The position numbers were made by a program, and so were the translations under genes. From Massilia rhizosphaerae (GTDB lineage: Bacteria > Pseudomonadota > Gammaproteobacteria > Burkholderiales > Burkholderiaceae_D), in NCBI RefSeq assembly GCF_016093545.1, contig NZ_JADKYX010000008.1:62001-126000 (forward strand): a DNA stretch of 64,000 nt, given 5' to 3'. The first letter of the stretch is position 1; each line of letters starts with the position of its first letter. The notes below the pieces were generated by a model. That model was not told the origin of the DNA. It ran no database searches and worked only from the letters and a program-made list of their open reading frames with translations. Positions 10,101 through 18,800 of this stretch are shown piece by piece.

Positions 10101-10159
10101 CCAAGCGTACACTATTCATCCTGACCCACCACAGCCTGTATGCGAACCATGTCGACTAA
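7148..10159 (+). CDS. Secreted double beta-helix (pectate lyase-like) protein with C-terminal propeller
   Basis: The 1003-residue product has a signal peptide (ending PAQAS) and three parts. Residues about 35-340 and again about 375-700 each start with the 'pectate lyase superfamily' signature (HARGDGRTDDSAAIQQAID, then FGARGDGRADDTAAVQKSID), the tandem right-handed beta-helix layout of GH55-like glucanases and related lyases. From about 715 a repeated SMP-30/gluconolactonase-like or NHL-like propeller follows (AVDARGKLYFIDRHFKRIH, AAGPDGNVYVANGQ). Catalytic residues cannot be assigned. It starts 5 bases after the permease, so it belongs to the operon; a polysaccharide-cleaving or lactone-releasing role upstream of gluconate uptake is inferred. 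Confidence 0.8.
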   Translation: MKTTLSMLLATMFAAALPAQASVSAFQSMPEDPHAVVVHARGDGRTDDSAAIQQAIDAAANKGEGGVVFLPSGRYRITKTILIPLAVRVYGVGATRPVFVLAPRTPGFQQGVANMVIFTGGDQYTVGKVPMPVAGAVGATHDVRDANSATFYSVLSNVDFEIGDGNPAATAVRMHTAQHSNLSHIDFHIGDGLAGVYHVGNIAYDLKFHGGRYGILAEKTSPAWQFTLLDSTFDGQRDAAIREHEAGLTLDNVDIRDTPVGIDIDRGYGDWLWGKHVRFENVAKAAVVISNEDNVYTQVAFEHASARNVPTFARFRDSGRTLAGAGRAYEVAEFNYGMKLDQLGAPGRFFTNYKTAPPAAKPAPQRVLKALPPTQEWANVRTFGARGDGRADDTAAVQKSIDTHRVVYLPQGFYMVNDTIRMKPDTVLVGLHPGLTQLVLPNGSPLFQGVDTPKALLESARGGAGIVSGIGLATGEVNNRAVALLWRAGEHSLVDDVRIQGGHGTRLYDGTRADPYKKTARWDTTAWWDRQYPSIWVTDGGGGTFTGIWSPSGYAQAGFYVTNTKTPGRVYELSAEHHIRNEIVLDFVENWSFYAPQTEEEVRDGMDSTSLDIRNSKHILVANYHGYRVTRSIKPALAAVRIANSSDIRFRNVHVNGESGFATCDENGCTTYARASKYPYENAIVDVTHGIQVREREFAVLDYTGRQASAPAPMGKVEKLADGFYSIAGGAVDARGKLYFIDRHFKRIHAWSPERGLETVRDAPLDPINLAIDRSGDVMVVSHYGPDATVYAFKPDAPPTPEGVTMIKPTAVTSHADARVAVPANFWENGEFRDQLDPKTYEFTTLAEMFARDVAKPKAQEYVSPDGSLVLPAYRVTRQGPTDHLGYRWSDTLDTYGFTSARVGERVIFTNGSENRTFSGLMGEGGAITDLKQVADRGGESAAAGPDGNVYVANGQVFVYGPDGKERGRIDVPERPLQLVFGGPAKRTLFILTHHSLYANHVD

Positions 10160-11063
10160 GCGTCTTTGCCTTGCCGCCCTGCTGGCGCTGGCCTGTGCGG
10201 GCCCCGCGCTCGCCGCCTCCACCGCCCCCGCCGCCCCGCCGGTCTTCCGGCTGTGGCCCGACGGTGCGCCGGGCTCGGAAAAGCGCCACAACGAGCCGGA
10301 ACAGCTCGTGGAGGGCGCCTACCCCACCAATGTGCACGACCCGTCGCTGACGGTGCTGCGCGCCGACCCGCGCCACGCCAACGGCGCGGCGGTCGTCATC
10401 GCCCCGGGCGGCGGGCACTACCTGCTCGTGGTCGAGAACGAAGGCATGCTGCCGGCACGTATGTTGAATCGCGTCGGCGTGACGGCGTTCGTGCTGAAGT
10501 ACCGGCTCGCGCACGGTCCGGATTCCGCCGGCTACACCGTCGCGGGCAATGCCGCGGCCGACCTGCGGCGCGCCGTGCGCTGGGTGCGCGCGCATGCGCA
10601 GGAGTACGGCGTCGACCCGCAGCGCGTGGGCGTCATGGGCTTTTCGGCCGGCGGCGAACTCGTGCCGCTCGTCGCCGACAATCCCGAGCCGCCTCCGCGC
10701 GGCAGGACGGATGCGCTGGACCGCCTGAGCGCGCGCCCGGACTTCCAGGTGCTCGTATATCCGGGGGATGCCGGCACGCCCGCCAAGGCCGTGGACGGCG
10801 CGCCGCCCGCGTTCCTCGTCGCCGGCTCGCGCGACAAGTGCTGCATGCGGCCGACGCTTACCTTGTACGAACAGCTCGTGAAGGCCGGCGTCTCGGCCGA
10901 ACTGCACATGTATGCGGACACGGACCACGCCTTCAACGTCGGACAGCGCGGCGAGCGCGTCTCGCTGCAGCACTGGCCGGACCGCCTGTCCGACTGGCTG
11001 TCCGACGGCGGCTGGCTCGTGCCGCGCAACGGCCGCAAGCCGGAAGGCGTGCCCGCGCCATGA
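10140..11063 (+). CDS. Secreted alpha/beta-hydrolase esterase (BD-FAE / acetylesterase type)
   Basis: This 307-residue protein has a signal peptide (LCLAALLALACAGPALAA) and an alpha/beta-hydrolase fold with the oxyanion motif APGGGHY, the nucleophile elbow MGFSAGGE (Ser169 from the first ATG) and a catalytic DTDHAF histidine near the end. It resembles the BD-FAE/acetyl-xylan-esterase group that removes acetyl or feruloyl groups from plant polysaccharides. The ATG at 10140 overlaps the upstream gene by 20 bases; ATG 10149 is an equally possible start and neither has a clear ribosome site, which fits translational coupling. It likely deacetylates the polymer handled by this operon. Confidence 0.82.
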   Translation: MRTMSTKRLCLAALLALACAGPALAASTAPAAPPVFRLWPDGAPGSEKRHNEPEQLVEGAYPTNVHDPSLTVLRADPRHANGAAVVIAPGGGHYLLVVENEGMLPARMLNRVGVTAFVLKYRLAHGPDSAGYTVAGNAAADLRRAVRWVRAHAQEYGVDPQRVGVMGFSAGGELVPLVADNPEPPPRGRTDALDRLSARPDFQVLVYPGDAGTPAKAVDGAPPAFLVAGSRDKCCMRPTLTLYEQLVKAGVSAELHMYADTDHAFNVGQRGERVSLQHWPDRLSDWLSDGGWLVPRNGRKPEGVPAP

Positions 11064-11074
11064 AAGGAAAGCAC

Positions 11075-11839
11075 ATGAACCGCATCCTGCCGGCGCTGGC
11101 CGCGGCAGCCGTGCTGGCCACGCCCGCCGCCCGGGCCGACAGCCAGTACAAACTGCTCGTGCTGGCCATCCCCAACAAATACCATTACGAATACATCCCG
11201 GTCGCGCGCGACAGCCTGGAACGGCTGGCCAAGCTGCACGCGTTCGAGTTCACCTACACGAACAAGCTTGATGCCTTCGACGGCGACTTGAAGCAGTATG
11301 CGGCCGTCGTTTTCCTCAACACACCGGGCGAGGAACTGAACCCGGCGCAGCGCGCGCACTTCGAGGCGTACATGCGCACGGGCGGCAACGCCGTCGTCGT
11401 GCACCGCGCCGCGATCACGCCGCCGAACGGGTGGGTGTGGTACGAAAAGCTGGTGGGCCGCTCGTTCAAGATCCACCCGTTCCTGCAGACGGCGGCCGTC
11501 GACGTCGTCGACCCGGGCTTTCCCGCGACGTTCGGCATCCCGCCGCGCTGGATCTGGAGCGACGAGTGGTACGAGACGACGAACCCGTACGGCGTCGCCA
11601 TCCACCCCGTGCTGAACGTGGACGAGTCGAGCTACGACCCGACCCGGATCTGGCCGGGCCAGCACGCGACGGGCATGGGCAAGGATCATCCCGTCGCGTG
11701 GTATCACAACTACGAAAAAGGCCGCGTGTTCGTCACCCTGCTGGGCCACGACGTCGAGATGTACCGCGACCCGCAATACCTGGCGCACCTGATGGGGGGG
11801 ATCTGGTGGGCGGCGACGGGCAAGGGTCAGCGGCGCTAG
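11075..11839 (+). CDS. ThuA domain protein, secreted
   Basis: The 254-residue product has a signal peptide (ending AARADS) and a ThuA-like class I glutamine-amidotransferase fold: a YKLLVLAIPNKYHYEYIP opening, VVFLNTPGE, then a conserved YRDPQYLAHLMGGIWWA end. ThuA proteins occur in trehalose and other sugar-utilisation loci without a settled reaction. I start at ATG 11075, seven bases after AAAGGA; an ATG at 11060 overlaps the upstream stop as ATGA but would give a poor leader. Its TAG stop lies within the terminal inverted repeat of the element downstream, so the original C-terminus may have been altered by that insertion. Confidence 0.85.
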   Translation: MNRILPALAAAAVLATPAARADSQYKLLVLAIPNKYHYEYIPVARDSLERLAKLHAFEFTYTNKLDAFDGDLKQYAAVVFLNTPGEELNPAQRAHFEAYMRTGGNAVVVHRAAITPPNGWVWYEKLVGRSFKIHPFLQTAAVDVVDPGFPATFGIPPRWIWSDEWYETTNPYGVAIHPVLNVDESSYDPTRIWPGQHATGMGKDHPVAWYHNYEKGRVFVTLLGHDVEMYRDPQYLAHLMGGIWWAATGKGQRR

Positions 11840-11891
11840 GGTCTATCTGACTGACTTGTTTTGCCAGCAGTAAGACCGTCGCCTCTGCGAA

Positions 11892-11922
11892 GGCGGGATA
11901 GCGCCACTGGCGCTATCCCGCC
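11892..11922. repeat. 15-bp hairpin GGCGGGATAGCGCCA inside the element
   Basis: GGCGGGATAGCGCCA at 11892-11906 pairs perfectly with 11908-11922 around a single-base loop. Such a compact GC-rich hairpin resembles the palindromes recognised by REP-associated transposases and could also act in termination of the convergent genes. Confidence 0.7.
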
Positions 11923-11945
11923 AGGTTCGCAAAGAACCTATCCCA

Positions 11946-12021
11946 GTAGGGTGGGCACCCTGTGCCCACCAAACGCAAGCCGGTCCGCGAACGCACGGTG
12001 GGCACAAGGTGCCCACCCTAC
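11946..12021. repeat. Paired GTAGGGTGGGCAC / GTGCCCACC repeats
   Basis: The 25-base arms 11946-11970 and 11997-12021 are inverted copies with one mismatch, and each arm is itself a near-palindrome (GGTGGGCAC...GTGCCCACC), so the unit can fold as two small hairpins or one long one. I recall this core as an abundant dispersed repeat in Massilia-like genomes; the copy number here cannot be counted from one window. Confidence 0.65.
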
Positions 12022-12071
12022 GCGAATACGCTCTAAATATCGCTCGATACCCACAGACAGTCAGATAGACC

Positions 12072-12959
12072 CTAGGCACCGTAGAACGCGAGCCAGTTCG
12101 CGAGGCGGCTGCGCCAGAACGCGGCGTCGTGGCCGCCGCTCGCCACGTGGAATTCGCTGGCGGCGCCGTGCGCGGCCAGCACGGCCTGCATCGCTTCGTC
12201 CTGGTGGCGCAGGGCATCGAGGTCGCCCACGTCGAGGTAGAAACGCAGGCCGCGCAGGTCGGCCCTGGCCGCCAGCAGCAGCGGATCGCGTTCGGCGCGC
12301 AGGGCCGGCGTCGGGTACAGCCAGTCGCGCTGGCCCGTGAACTGGTCCGCGCCGCCGTAATCCCACAAGGCGGCGCTGTGCGCGCCCACGCGGGCGAACA
12401 GGTCCGGGTAGCGCAGGGCCAGGTGCAGCGCGGCGAATTCGCCCATCGACAGGCCGCCGATGCGCCGGTCCGCGCGCGCGGCCGCAAAGCCGAGACGGGC
12501 TTCCACGGCCGGCAACACCTCCCCGATCAGGTAATCCTCGTACGGACCGATCGTGCCGCCGGCGCTCAGGGTGCCTTGCGCCGGCGTCGTGTTCACGCCG
12601 AAACCGTTGTCGTAGTCGGGGGCGGCGATGACGAGCGGCGCGATGGTGCCGGCGGCGATGAGCCGGTCGGCCGTGCGGTTGATGGCCAGGCCGGCGTCGA
12701 AGAACGACGCGCCGTTCCCGCCGAAGCCGTGCAACAGAAAGAGGATGGGACGGCGCGCGCCGCCCGGCGGCAGGTACAGCGCGACGTTCATCGTGCGCCC
12801 GAGCGCGCGGCTGGCGACGGCGAGCGTTTCGACGGTGCCCGCGGGCCACGCCGGCACCGACGCCGGCGCGGCAACCTCCGCGACCTGCGCACCGCCACCG
12901 CAACCTGCCAGGCAGGCCGCCGTGGCGAGCACGAACCGCCGCCGGGCATTCCGTTCCAT
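12072..12959 (-). CDS. Esterase lipoprotein (esterase D / PF00756 type)
   Basis: A 295-residue alpha/beta-hydrolase. The N-terminus has a lipobox (ATAACLAGCGGG), so it is probably lipid-anchored after cleavage before that Cys. The hydrolase core shows the oxyanion segment FLLHGFGGNGASFF, the nucleophile elbow IGGLSMGEF and a final SGGHDAAFW histidine, typical of the putative esterase family that includes feruloyl esterases and S-formylglutathione hydrolases. A GGAGG site sits seven bases before the ATG. It lies downstream of a TonB receptor and a GH2 enzyme on the same strand, suggesting a role in de-esterifying the same polysaccharide. Its stop codon is contributed by the neighbouring inverted-repeat element. 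Confidence 0.82.
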   Translation of the reverse strand: MERNARRRFVLATAACLAGCGGGAQVAEVAAPASVPAWPAGTVETLAVASRALGRTMNVALYLPPGGARRPILFLLHGFGGNGASFFDAGLAINRTADRLIAAGTIAPLVIAAPDYDNGFGVNTTPAQGTLSAGGTIGPYEDYLIGEVLPAVEARLGFAAARADRRIGGLSMGEFAALHLALRYPDLFARVGAHSAALWDYGGADQFTGQRDWLYPTPALRAERDPLLLAARADLRGLRFYLDVGDLDALRHQDEAMQAVLAAHGAASEFHVASGGHDAAFWRSRLANWLAFYGA

Positions 12960-13028
12960 CCGTGACCTCCATGATGAGCGCCCGGCTCATTCTAGCCGCG
13001 CCGGGAACGGAATATCTTCAGGCAGTCT

Positions 13029-15698
13029 TCAGTAGTTGAAGCCCGCGCGGATACCGAACATGCGCGGCTCGACGTAGGTGGCTTTCATGAAGCCGCCCCA
13101 CAGCGAATCGCTGCTCGTCTTGGCGCGCTTGTCCGTCACGTTGCGCACGTAGGCCTCCGCATACCAGTTGCCGTCCGGCGAATCGAGGCGCGCCGACGCA
13201 TCCGCCAGCGCATACGCGGCCTGGTAGCGGCCGATGCCGGCCCAGTCCGAGTTGCGCAGGTCGAAATAAGCCTTGTCGCGCCAGTTCACCTTCACGTACG
13301 GCGTGACGCGGTAGCCGCCCGGCAGGTCGAACTCCTGCGAGAAGTTCAGGTACACCTGGTACTTCGGCGTGTTCGGCAGGTGGTTGCCGTCGATGTTGTA
13401 CAGGCGACGGCCCAGCAGGGACTTGTCCGGGCCGTTGTAGATGGCCGGGCAAGGCTGGACGCCGAATTCCGCGCGCACGTCGCCGCACTGGTAGTCGTCG
13501 CTGTAGTTGTAGAAACCGTGCACCTTGGTGTCGATGAAGCCGAAGCCGCCGCCCAGACGCGCGCCGTGCCAGGGCTTGTAATCCCACTCCAGTTCCAGGC
13601 CCGGAATGCGTGTGTCGCCGACGTTGATCGTGCGCCAGGCTTCGTACACGTCGCACTTGGGCCGGTCGGCCGGGCAAGGCTTGCCGTCGTCCGGGATGAT
13701 CTGGTTGATGAAGTAGTTACCCGTCAGCTGCATGTCCTTGTAGCGCATGTAGAAGGCGGTGGCGGAGAGGCTCAGGCGGTTGTCGAGGAAGCGGCCTTTC
13801 CAGCCGAGTTCATAGTTGGTGACGGTCTCCGGGCCGTACGGCAGGAAGGTCGCCACGCCCGGCTTGCCGGTGGCGGCGCACAGGTGGTAGTTGCAGCTGT
13901 CGACCTTGTCCGCGAAACCGCCCGCCTTGTAGCCCGTCGAGACGGACGCGTACATCATCTGGCGCGGCGTGATCTGGTACTGCAGGCCGGCGCGCCACGT
14001 CGTCTTGCCCCAGGTTTCCTTGTGATCGTTGTTGGTCGCGTTGGCGTAGCCGGCATAGGCGATCGGTCCGCCGCCGGCCCAGCCCATCTGCTGCGTCAGG
14101 TCGGTGCCGTCGTGGATTTCGAAGCTCGGCGTGCCCGGAATGCCGCGGTCGTACAGGCCGCGGTAATAGGCCGGGTTGCCGATCCAGTTGGCGCCGTACA
14201 CCTTGCCGCCCTTGTCTTCCTTCGAATCGCGGCTGTAGCGTGCGCCCAGCGTGGCCGTCCACTTCGGCGCGAACGACCAGTCGGCCTGGCCGAACAGGGC
14301 CTTCGAATCGATCTGGCGGTTCGGCTGCGCGTACACGACGCTGCCCGGATCGCCGAACGGATGCTGGATCGCTTCCGTCATTTCGTAGTCGATGCGGTTA
14401 CGCTCGTGCATCCAGAACAGGCCGGACACGTATTTCAGGGAGCCCAGCTTCTGCTTGAGCTGCAGTTCGTGCACGGTCGATAGGTAGCGCGAATCCGCGG
14501 TGCGGTGCCACGTGTCGCGCAGCGGCCAGGTGCCCCAGTTGCCGTCCTTCGTATTCGGGAACGGGGCGATGTCGGCCCACGACGGCGCGTTCTGCAGGCC
14601 CATGTCGTCGTCCGAGATCTGGCTGCGGCGCTGGTCGGCGATGGCGAAGTTGTAGCTGACCGCGGTGCGGTCGTTGACGTTCCAGTCCGCGCCTGCGCGC
14701 ACCGTGCGGATCTTCATGTCGGTCTGGCCCGGCACGTTGACGTTGATGTAGAAGTCGTCATGGGTGCAGGCGTAGCGCGTGCCGACGCCTGCGGCGCAGT
14801 CGCGGAAGAACGCGTAGCCGGCGCCCGAATCCTGGAAGTGCTCGTACGCGGCGTGCAGGGTCAGGTCCTTGTTGACGCGCAGGAGAGCCTGCAGGCGCGC
14901 GGCCCACTCGTTCTGGTTGGTGTAGTAGTCGGACGGGCGGACCTGGCGGTTGTAGCGCATGTCCACGTCCGGCACGCCGTTCGGGATCCAGCCCTTCGAC
15001 GGCACGTTCGCCTCCGACAGGTCCTGGTGCTGGTCGGCGTAGCCGTCGCGGCGCACGCGCATGAACGAGCCGCGCAGGGCCAGCTTGTCGTTGACGACGA
15101 CGTTCTGTACCCAGTTGACCTGCTTCTTGTTGTAGTTGCCGAAGTCCGTTTCGACCTTGCCGTAGTTGCCGGTGAAGTCGGGTTTGGCGGTGATCACGTT
15201 GATGCTGCCGCCCGTCGAGTTGCGGCCGAACAGGGTGCCCTGCGGGCCGCGCAGCACCTCGAGCTGGTCGATGTCGAACATCAGCGCCTGCGCGCCCTGC
15301 GGCCGCGGCGAGTACAGGCCGTCGACGTGAAAGCCCACGGCCGGGTCGCCCGTCTCGGTGAAGTTGGTGGACGTGATGCCGCGGATCGTGATCTGCACGC
15401 CGTTGTCCAGGCCCGAGTCGATGGTGACGTTGGGAATCTCGTTGGCCAGGTCGCGGATGTTGGTGGCGCCCTTGCGGGTCAACTGGTCCTGCGAGAGCGC
15501 GGTCACGGCGACCGGCGTCTTGAGCAGCGAGGTGCTGAAGCGGGTGGCGGTCACCGTCACTTCCGGGATCGTGTCGGCGGGTTGTGCGGTCTGGGCCGCG
15601 GCCTGGGCGTCGGTCTGTGCGTGGACGGACATTGCGGCGAAGGTGCAGGCACTGGCGACGGCCACGCTCATGGCCGTCCGTTTCATCGGATGCAGCAT
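13029..15698 (-). CDS. TonB-dependent receptor (carbohydrate locus)
   Basis: An outer-membrane receptor of about 889 residues. It has a signal peptide ending VHAQT, a TonB-box-like VTVTATRF, a plug with the signature VLRGPQGTLFGRNSTGGSIN and a barrel ending in the aromatic FGIRAGFNY. Two consecutive ATGs follow AAGGAG; I take the second (15698) because its spacing to the ribosome site is better. The plug signature belongs to the common 'RNSTGG' group of receptors found in Sphingomonads and Massilia-like bacteria. With a GH2 glycosidase upstream and an esterase downstream on the same strand, the ligand is probably an oligosaccharide; this is inferred. A TTTACTAAA motif sits about 160 bases before its start. 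Confidence 0.9.
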   Translation of the reverse strand: MLHPMKRTAMSVAVASACTFAAMSVHAQTDAQAAAQTAQPADTIPEVTVTATRFSTSLLKTPVAVTALSQDQLTRKGATNIRDLANEIPNVTIDSGLDNGVQITIRGITSTNFTETGDPAVGFHVDGLYSPRPQGAQALMFDIDQLEVLRGPQGTLFGRNSTGGSINVITAKPDFTGNYGKVETDFGNYNKKQVNWVQNVVVNDKLALRGSFMRVRRDGYADQHQDLSEANVPSKGWIPNGVPDVDMRYNRQVRPSDYYTNQNEWAARLQALLRVNKDLTLHAAYEHFQDSGAGYAFFRDCAAGVGTRYACTHDDFYINVNVPGQTDMKIRTVRAGADWNVNDRTAVSYNFAIADQRRSQISDDDMGLQNAPSWADIAPFPNTKDGNWGTWPLRDTWHRTADSRYLSTVHELQLKQKLGSLKYVSGLFWMHERNRIDYEMTEAIQHPFGDPGSVVYAQPNRQIDSKALFGQADWSFAPKWTATLGARYSRDSKEDKGGKVYGANWIGNPAYYRGLYDRGIPGTPSFEIHDGTDLTQQMGWAGGGPIAYAGYANATNNDHKETWGKTTWRAGLQYQITPRQMMYASVSTGYKAGGFADKVDSCNYHLCAATGKPGVATFLPYGPETVTNYELGWKGRFLDNRLSLSATAFYMRYKDMQLTGNYFINQIIPDDGKPCPADRPKCDVYEAWRTINVGDTRIPGLELEWDYKPWHGARLGGGFGFIDTKVHGFYNYSDDYQCGDVRAEFGVQPCPAIYNGPDKSLLGRRLYNIDGNHLPNTPKYQVYLNFSQEFDLPGGYRVTPYVKVNWRDKAYFDLRNSDWAGIGRYQAAYALADASARLDSPDGNWYAEAYVRNVTDKRAKTSSDSLWGGFMKATYVEPRMFGIRAGFNY

Positions 15699-15855
15699 CA
15701 TATCTCCTTGGTCTTCTGGATTATGCGTGCCGGCGATGCGGGAACCGGCACGTGGTCGGGACAGGGGACCGGCGCACCGATCCCGTCCGAACGAGTATTT
15801 CAAGCGCGATTCGTAAAATCAAAAAATTTCGCCGGACACGTTTCAGTTTCTTCGT

Positions 15856-15866
15856 CTTTACTAAAC
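15856..15866. promoter_or_regulatory. CTTTACTAAAC operator-like site before the TonB receptor
   Basis: CTTTACTAAAC matches on the other strand the CTTTAGTAAAG and GTTTAG/CTAAAC motifs upstream of the GH2 gene. It lies in the roughly 200-base gap between the GH2 stop and the receptor start, in promoter position for the receptor. A shared repressor is inferred. Confidence 0.4.
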
Positions 15867-15897
15867 AACGGGCTTGTCGCGCCGCGCTGCAGCACGA

Positions 15898-18800
15898 TTA
15901 CGGCCGTGCCGCCTCCACCGCGACCGCCCGTTCCGGGCCGTTCCAGGCGCGCACGGCGACCTTGAGCGCGCCCTGCGCGCCCGTGAATTCGGCGCTGACG
16001 GTCCGGCTCTCGCCCGGCATCAGCGACACGTAGTTGTCCGACCAGTACACGGGCAGCACGCGCGCGCCGGCGGCCGTCGTCAAGGTCAGTTTCGCGTTCA
16101 GCAGCGGCACCTTCGATGGATTGGTGAGCGTGACGTCGACCTTGCGCGTGGCACCGTCCGCGTGGCCGACGGCGCGCACGGCCAGCGGCACGCTGGCGAG
16201 CGTATCGAGGCTGCGCCGGCGGTCCGGGCTCGAGGCCGGCCAGTACACGTTGTCCGAGAGCGTGCGCCCCGCGCCGTCGGTCAACGTCAGCTTCACGACC
16301 AGCAGTCCCTCGCGTGCCAGCAGCGGGCCGATACCCAGGTCGATGGGGCCGGACGTGTCTCCGCCGGCCACGCTGACGGTGGCCGCGGCGCTGCCGGCCA
16401 GCCGGCCGTCGACCGTGTACGCCTCGAACGCGACACGCGCGTTCTCGAGCGGCGCGACCGGATTGTTGATGACGTCGACGGCGTGACCGGGCAGGTTCAG
16501 TTGCACGTGCACGGGTTCGGACGCGTGTTTCGTGCCGTAGTAGGCGGCGTGCGTATCGTAATCGTGGCTGAGGATCTGCCACATCGTGCTGGGCCACGCG
16601 GGCTGCGTCATCCACAGCATGCGCCCGCTGTTCTCGCGCCACAGGCCCGCGTTCATGCCTTCGAAGATGGCGCGGTGCGATTCGTAGTTCATCAACTGTG
16701 CCTTGCGTTCGAAGTCGGCGAGCGAGGCGGGCGCGCCGTGCTGTCGTTCGAGCGCCTTCATGAACGGTTCGACGCGGCCATTGCCGCTGGCGTGCCAATC
16801 GTGATACGCGGCCGTGTCGCCCAGCGGCCAGCGCTCGGACGGCGGAACGAAGGCCTCGAACGCTTCCCGCGTGGGGAACGACGGCGTCCCCACCTCGACG
16901 GCGAAGCCCTTGGCATGCGTCGTGAAATAAGTCTCCGGCGGCTGGTAGTCGTAGGGCCCGCTGTTCTGCAGGTTGACGCGGTTCGAGCTGCCCGTGTACC
17001 AGCGCGTGCCGTCCTCCGCGTAGATCAGGTTTTCCAGCCGTTCGTTGAGCACCGGCTGCGGTACGCCCTCGTTGCGGCCGAACCAGGCGACGATGGAGGG
17101 ATGATTACGGAAGCGGCGCACGACGTCGACCGCATTCGCCATGAACAGGTCGACGTCCTGCGGTTCGATGTTGTAGTCCTGCGTCGAGGCCCAGAAATCG
17201 TTCAGCACCATGAGGCCGTACTCGTCGGCCAGTTCGAAAAACGTTTCTTCCGTATCCTGGCCGACCCAGTTGCGGATGATGTTCAGATTCGCGTCGCGGT
17301 GCAGGCGGAAGTACGGTTCCAGGCGCGCGCGGTCGACGCGCTTCATGAAGTCGTCCATGCCCCAGTTGCCGCCGCGCGCCGCGATGCGCACGCCGTTGAC
17401 CTTGATGACGAGGTAAGGCGTCAGGCGGGTGTCGGACAGGTCCCGGATGGCCGGTGTTCCCTCCGCTTCCGCGCGCAGCCCGGTCGCCCAGCGGGTGTCC
17501 GCGATCTTGCGCAGCGCCTCGTGGCGGGCGTCCGTGATGCGGATGCCGAGCTCGTGCCCCTTCGTGAAGTCGGCCTCCACGCGGCGCAAATGGCCCGTAT
17601 GATCGACCAGCGACAGCTCGTACGTCACGCTGCGGATGCCGAAGGCGGTGCGTGCGTGGTCTGACAGCGCCGTCCCCTGCAGCACGTCGACGTCGAGATC
17701 GTGCAATTCCGGCTTGCCGTACCCGTTCGGCCACCACAGGCGCGGATGTTCGATCTTCAGCGCGGCGAATTCGCGCGCCGAGAACCGCACCGTCCGCAAA
17801 CCCGGCGCCACGTCCAGCGTCCGGCTCACGACGATCGGCGTCAGCGTGCCGGCACGGTCGCGGACGGTGGCGCGCACGGTCGCGCGCACGGTCCGGTTCG
17901 ACACGTTCGTCACCGGCACCTCGATGCCGATGTCGGCCTCGCCGTTGTCGGCCGCGAGCGCGGTGATCACGTGCACATCACCCACGCGCACGTCGCCCGT
18001 GCTGCGCAGGACGACGTCCTGCCACAGGCCCGTGTTGCGATCGCGCACGGACGGGATCCAGTCCCAGCCCTCGGTCGCGATGAAGGTCGGACCGTCCTGC
18101 GCCAGCACGCCGCCGTTCTCGCCGACGCCGGCCGCGATGGATTCCTCGTGCGCGATGCCGGGATGCGGCGGCGGCGACACCCTGACCGCAATGACGTTTT
18201 CGCCGTTGGGGTCGACGTACGGACCCAGGTCGACAGTGCCGCGCACGAAAGCGCCGCGCGTCATGCCGGCGCGGCGGCCGTTGACCCAGATCTCGGCTGC
18301 GTAGTTGATGCCATTGAAGGTGACGAACAGATGCCGGCCCGGCCGATGATCGGGCGGCAGGACGAAGCTGGCGCGATACCACCAGTCCTGTCGGCTCAGG
18401 CTCTCCGGAATCGCGAGGTTGTCGAGGCCATGCGCCGGATCCGGATACACACCGCGGTCGACCAGTGTCGTGAGCACGGTGCCGGGCACGGTGGCCTTGT
18501 ACCAGCGCGACGCATCGTAGCCGCCGCTCGAGATCCGGCGGGGGGATTCCGGTGCCTTGTCCGCGGATTGCAGCGTCCAGGCGCGGATCGTCCAGGTGTT
18601 GGCGCCGCGCTTTTCCAGCGCCGCTCCGGCGTAGGCCGGCACGGCGACGGGGCGCGACGCCGGCGCCGCGCTCCTGGGCAGCGTCCACGCGTCCTGCGGC
18701 GCAAGCTGGCCGGCCATCTGGTGCGTCTGCAGGGGCCAATGCGGGCTGCCGGTCTCGAACACGGTCAACGCCTCGTCCGGCCGTGCCGCCGCCAGGCGTG

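Larger units (their letters stand above)
11836..12075. repeat. 240-bp inverted-repeat element with 18-bp perfect ends
   Basis: The left end CTAGGGTCTATCTGACTG (11836-11853) is the exact reverse complement of 12058-12075. Inside lie a 15-bp hairpin and a 25-bp inverted repeat of the GTAGGGTGGGCAC type. No gene of its own is credible. Both convergent neighbours terminate in it: the ThuA stop TAG (11837-11839) and the esterase stop TAG (complement of 12072-12074) are both part of the terminal repeat. It could be a MITE-like or REP-like mobile unit, or a large bidirectional terminator; a MITE seems likelier given the matched ends. Confidence 0.7.

Noticed and set aside
11843..12487. Minus-strand frame through the inverted-repeat element and esterase
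   Set aside because: Translation of the repeat (RVGTLCPPC-type) plus an out-of-frame read of the esterase; a common annotation artefact of this repeat family.
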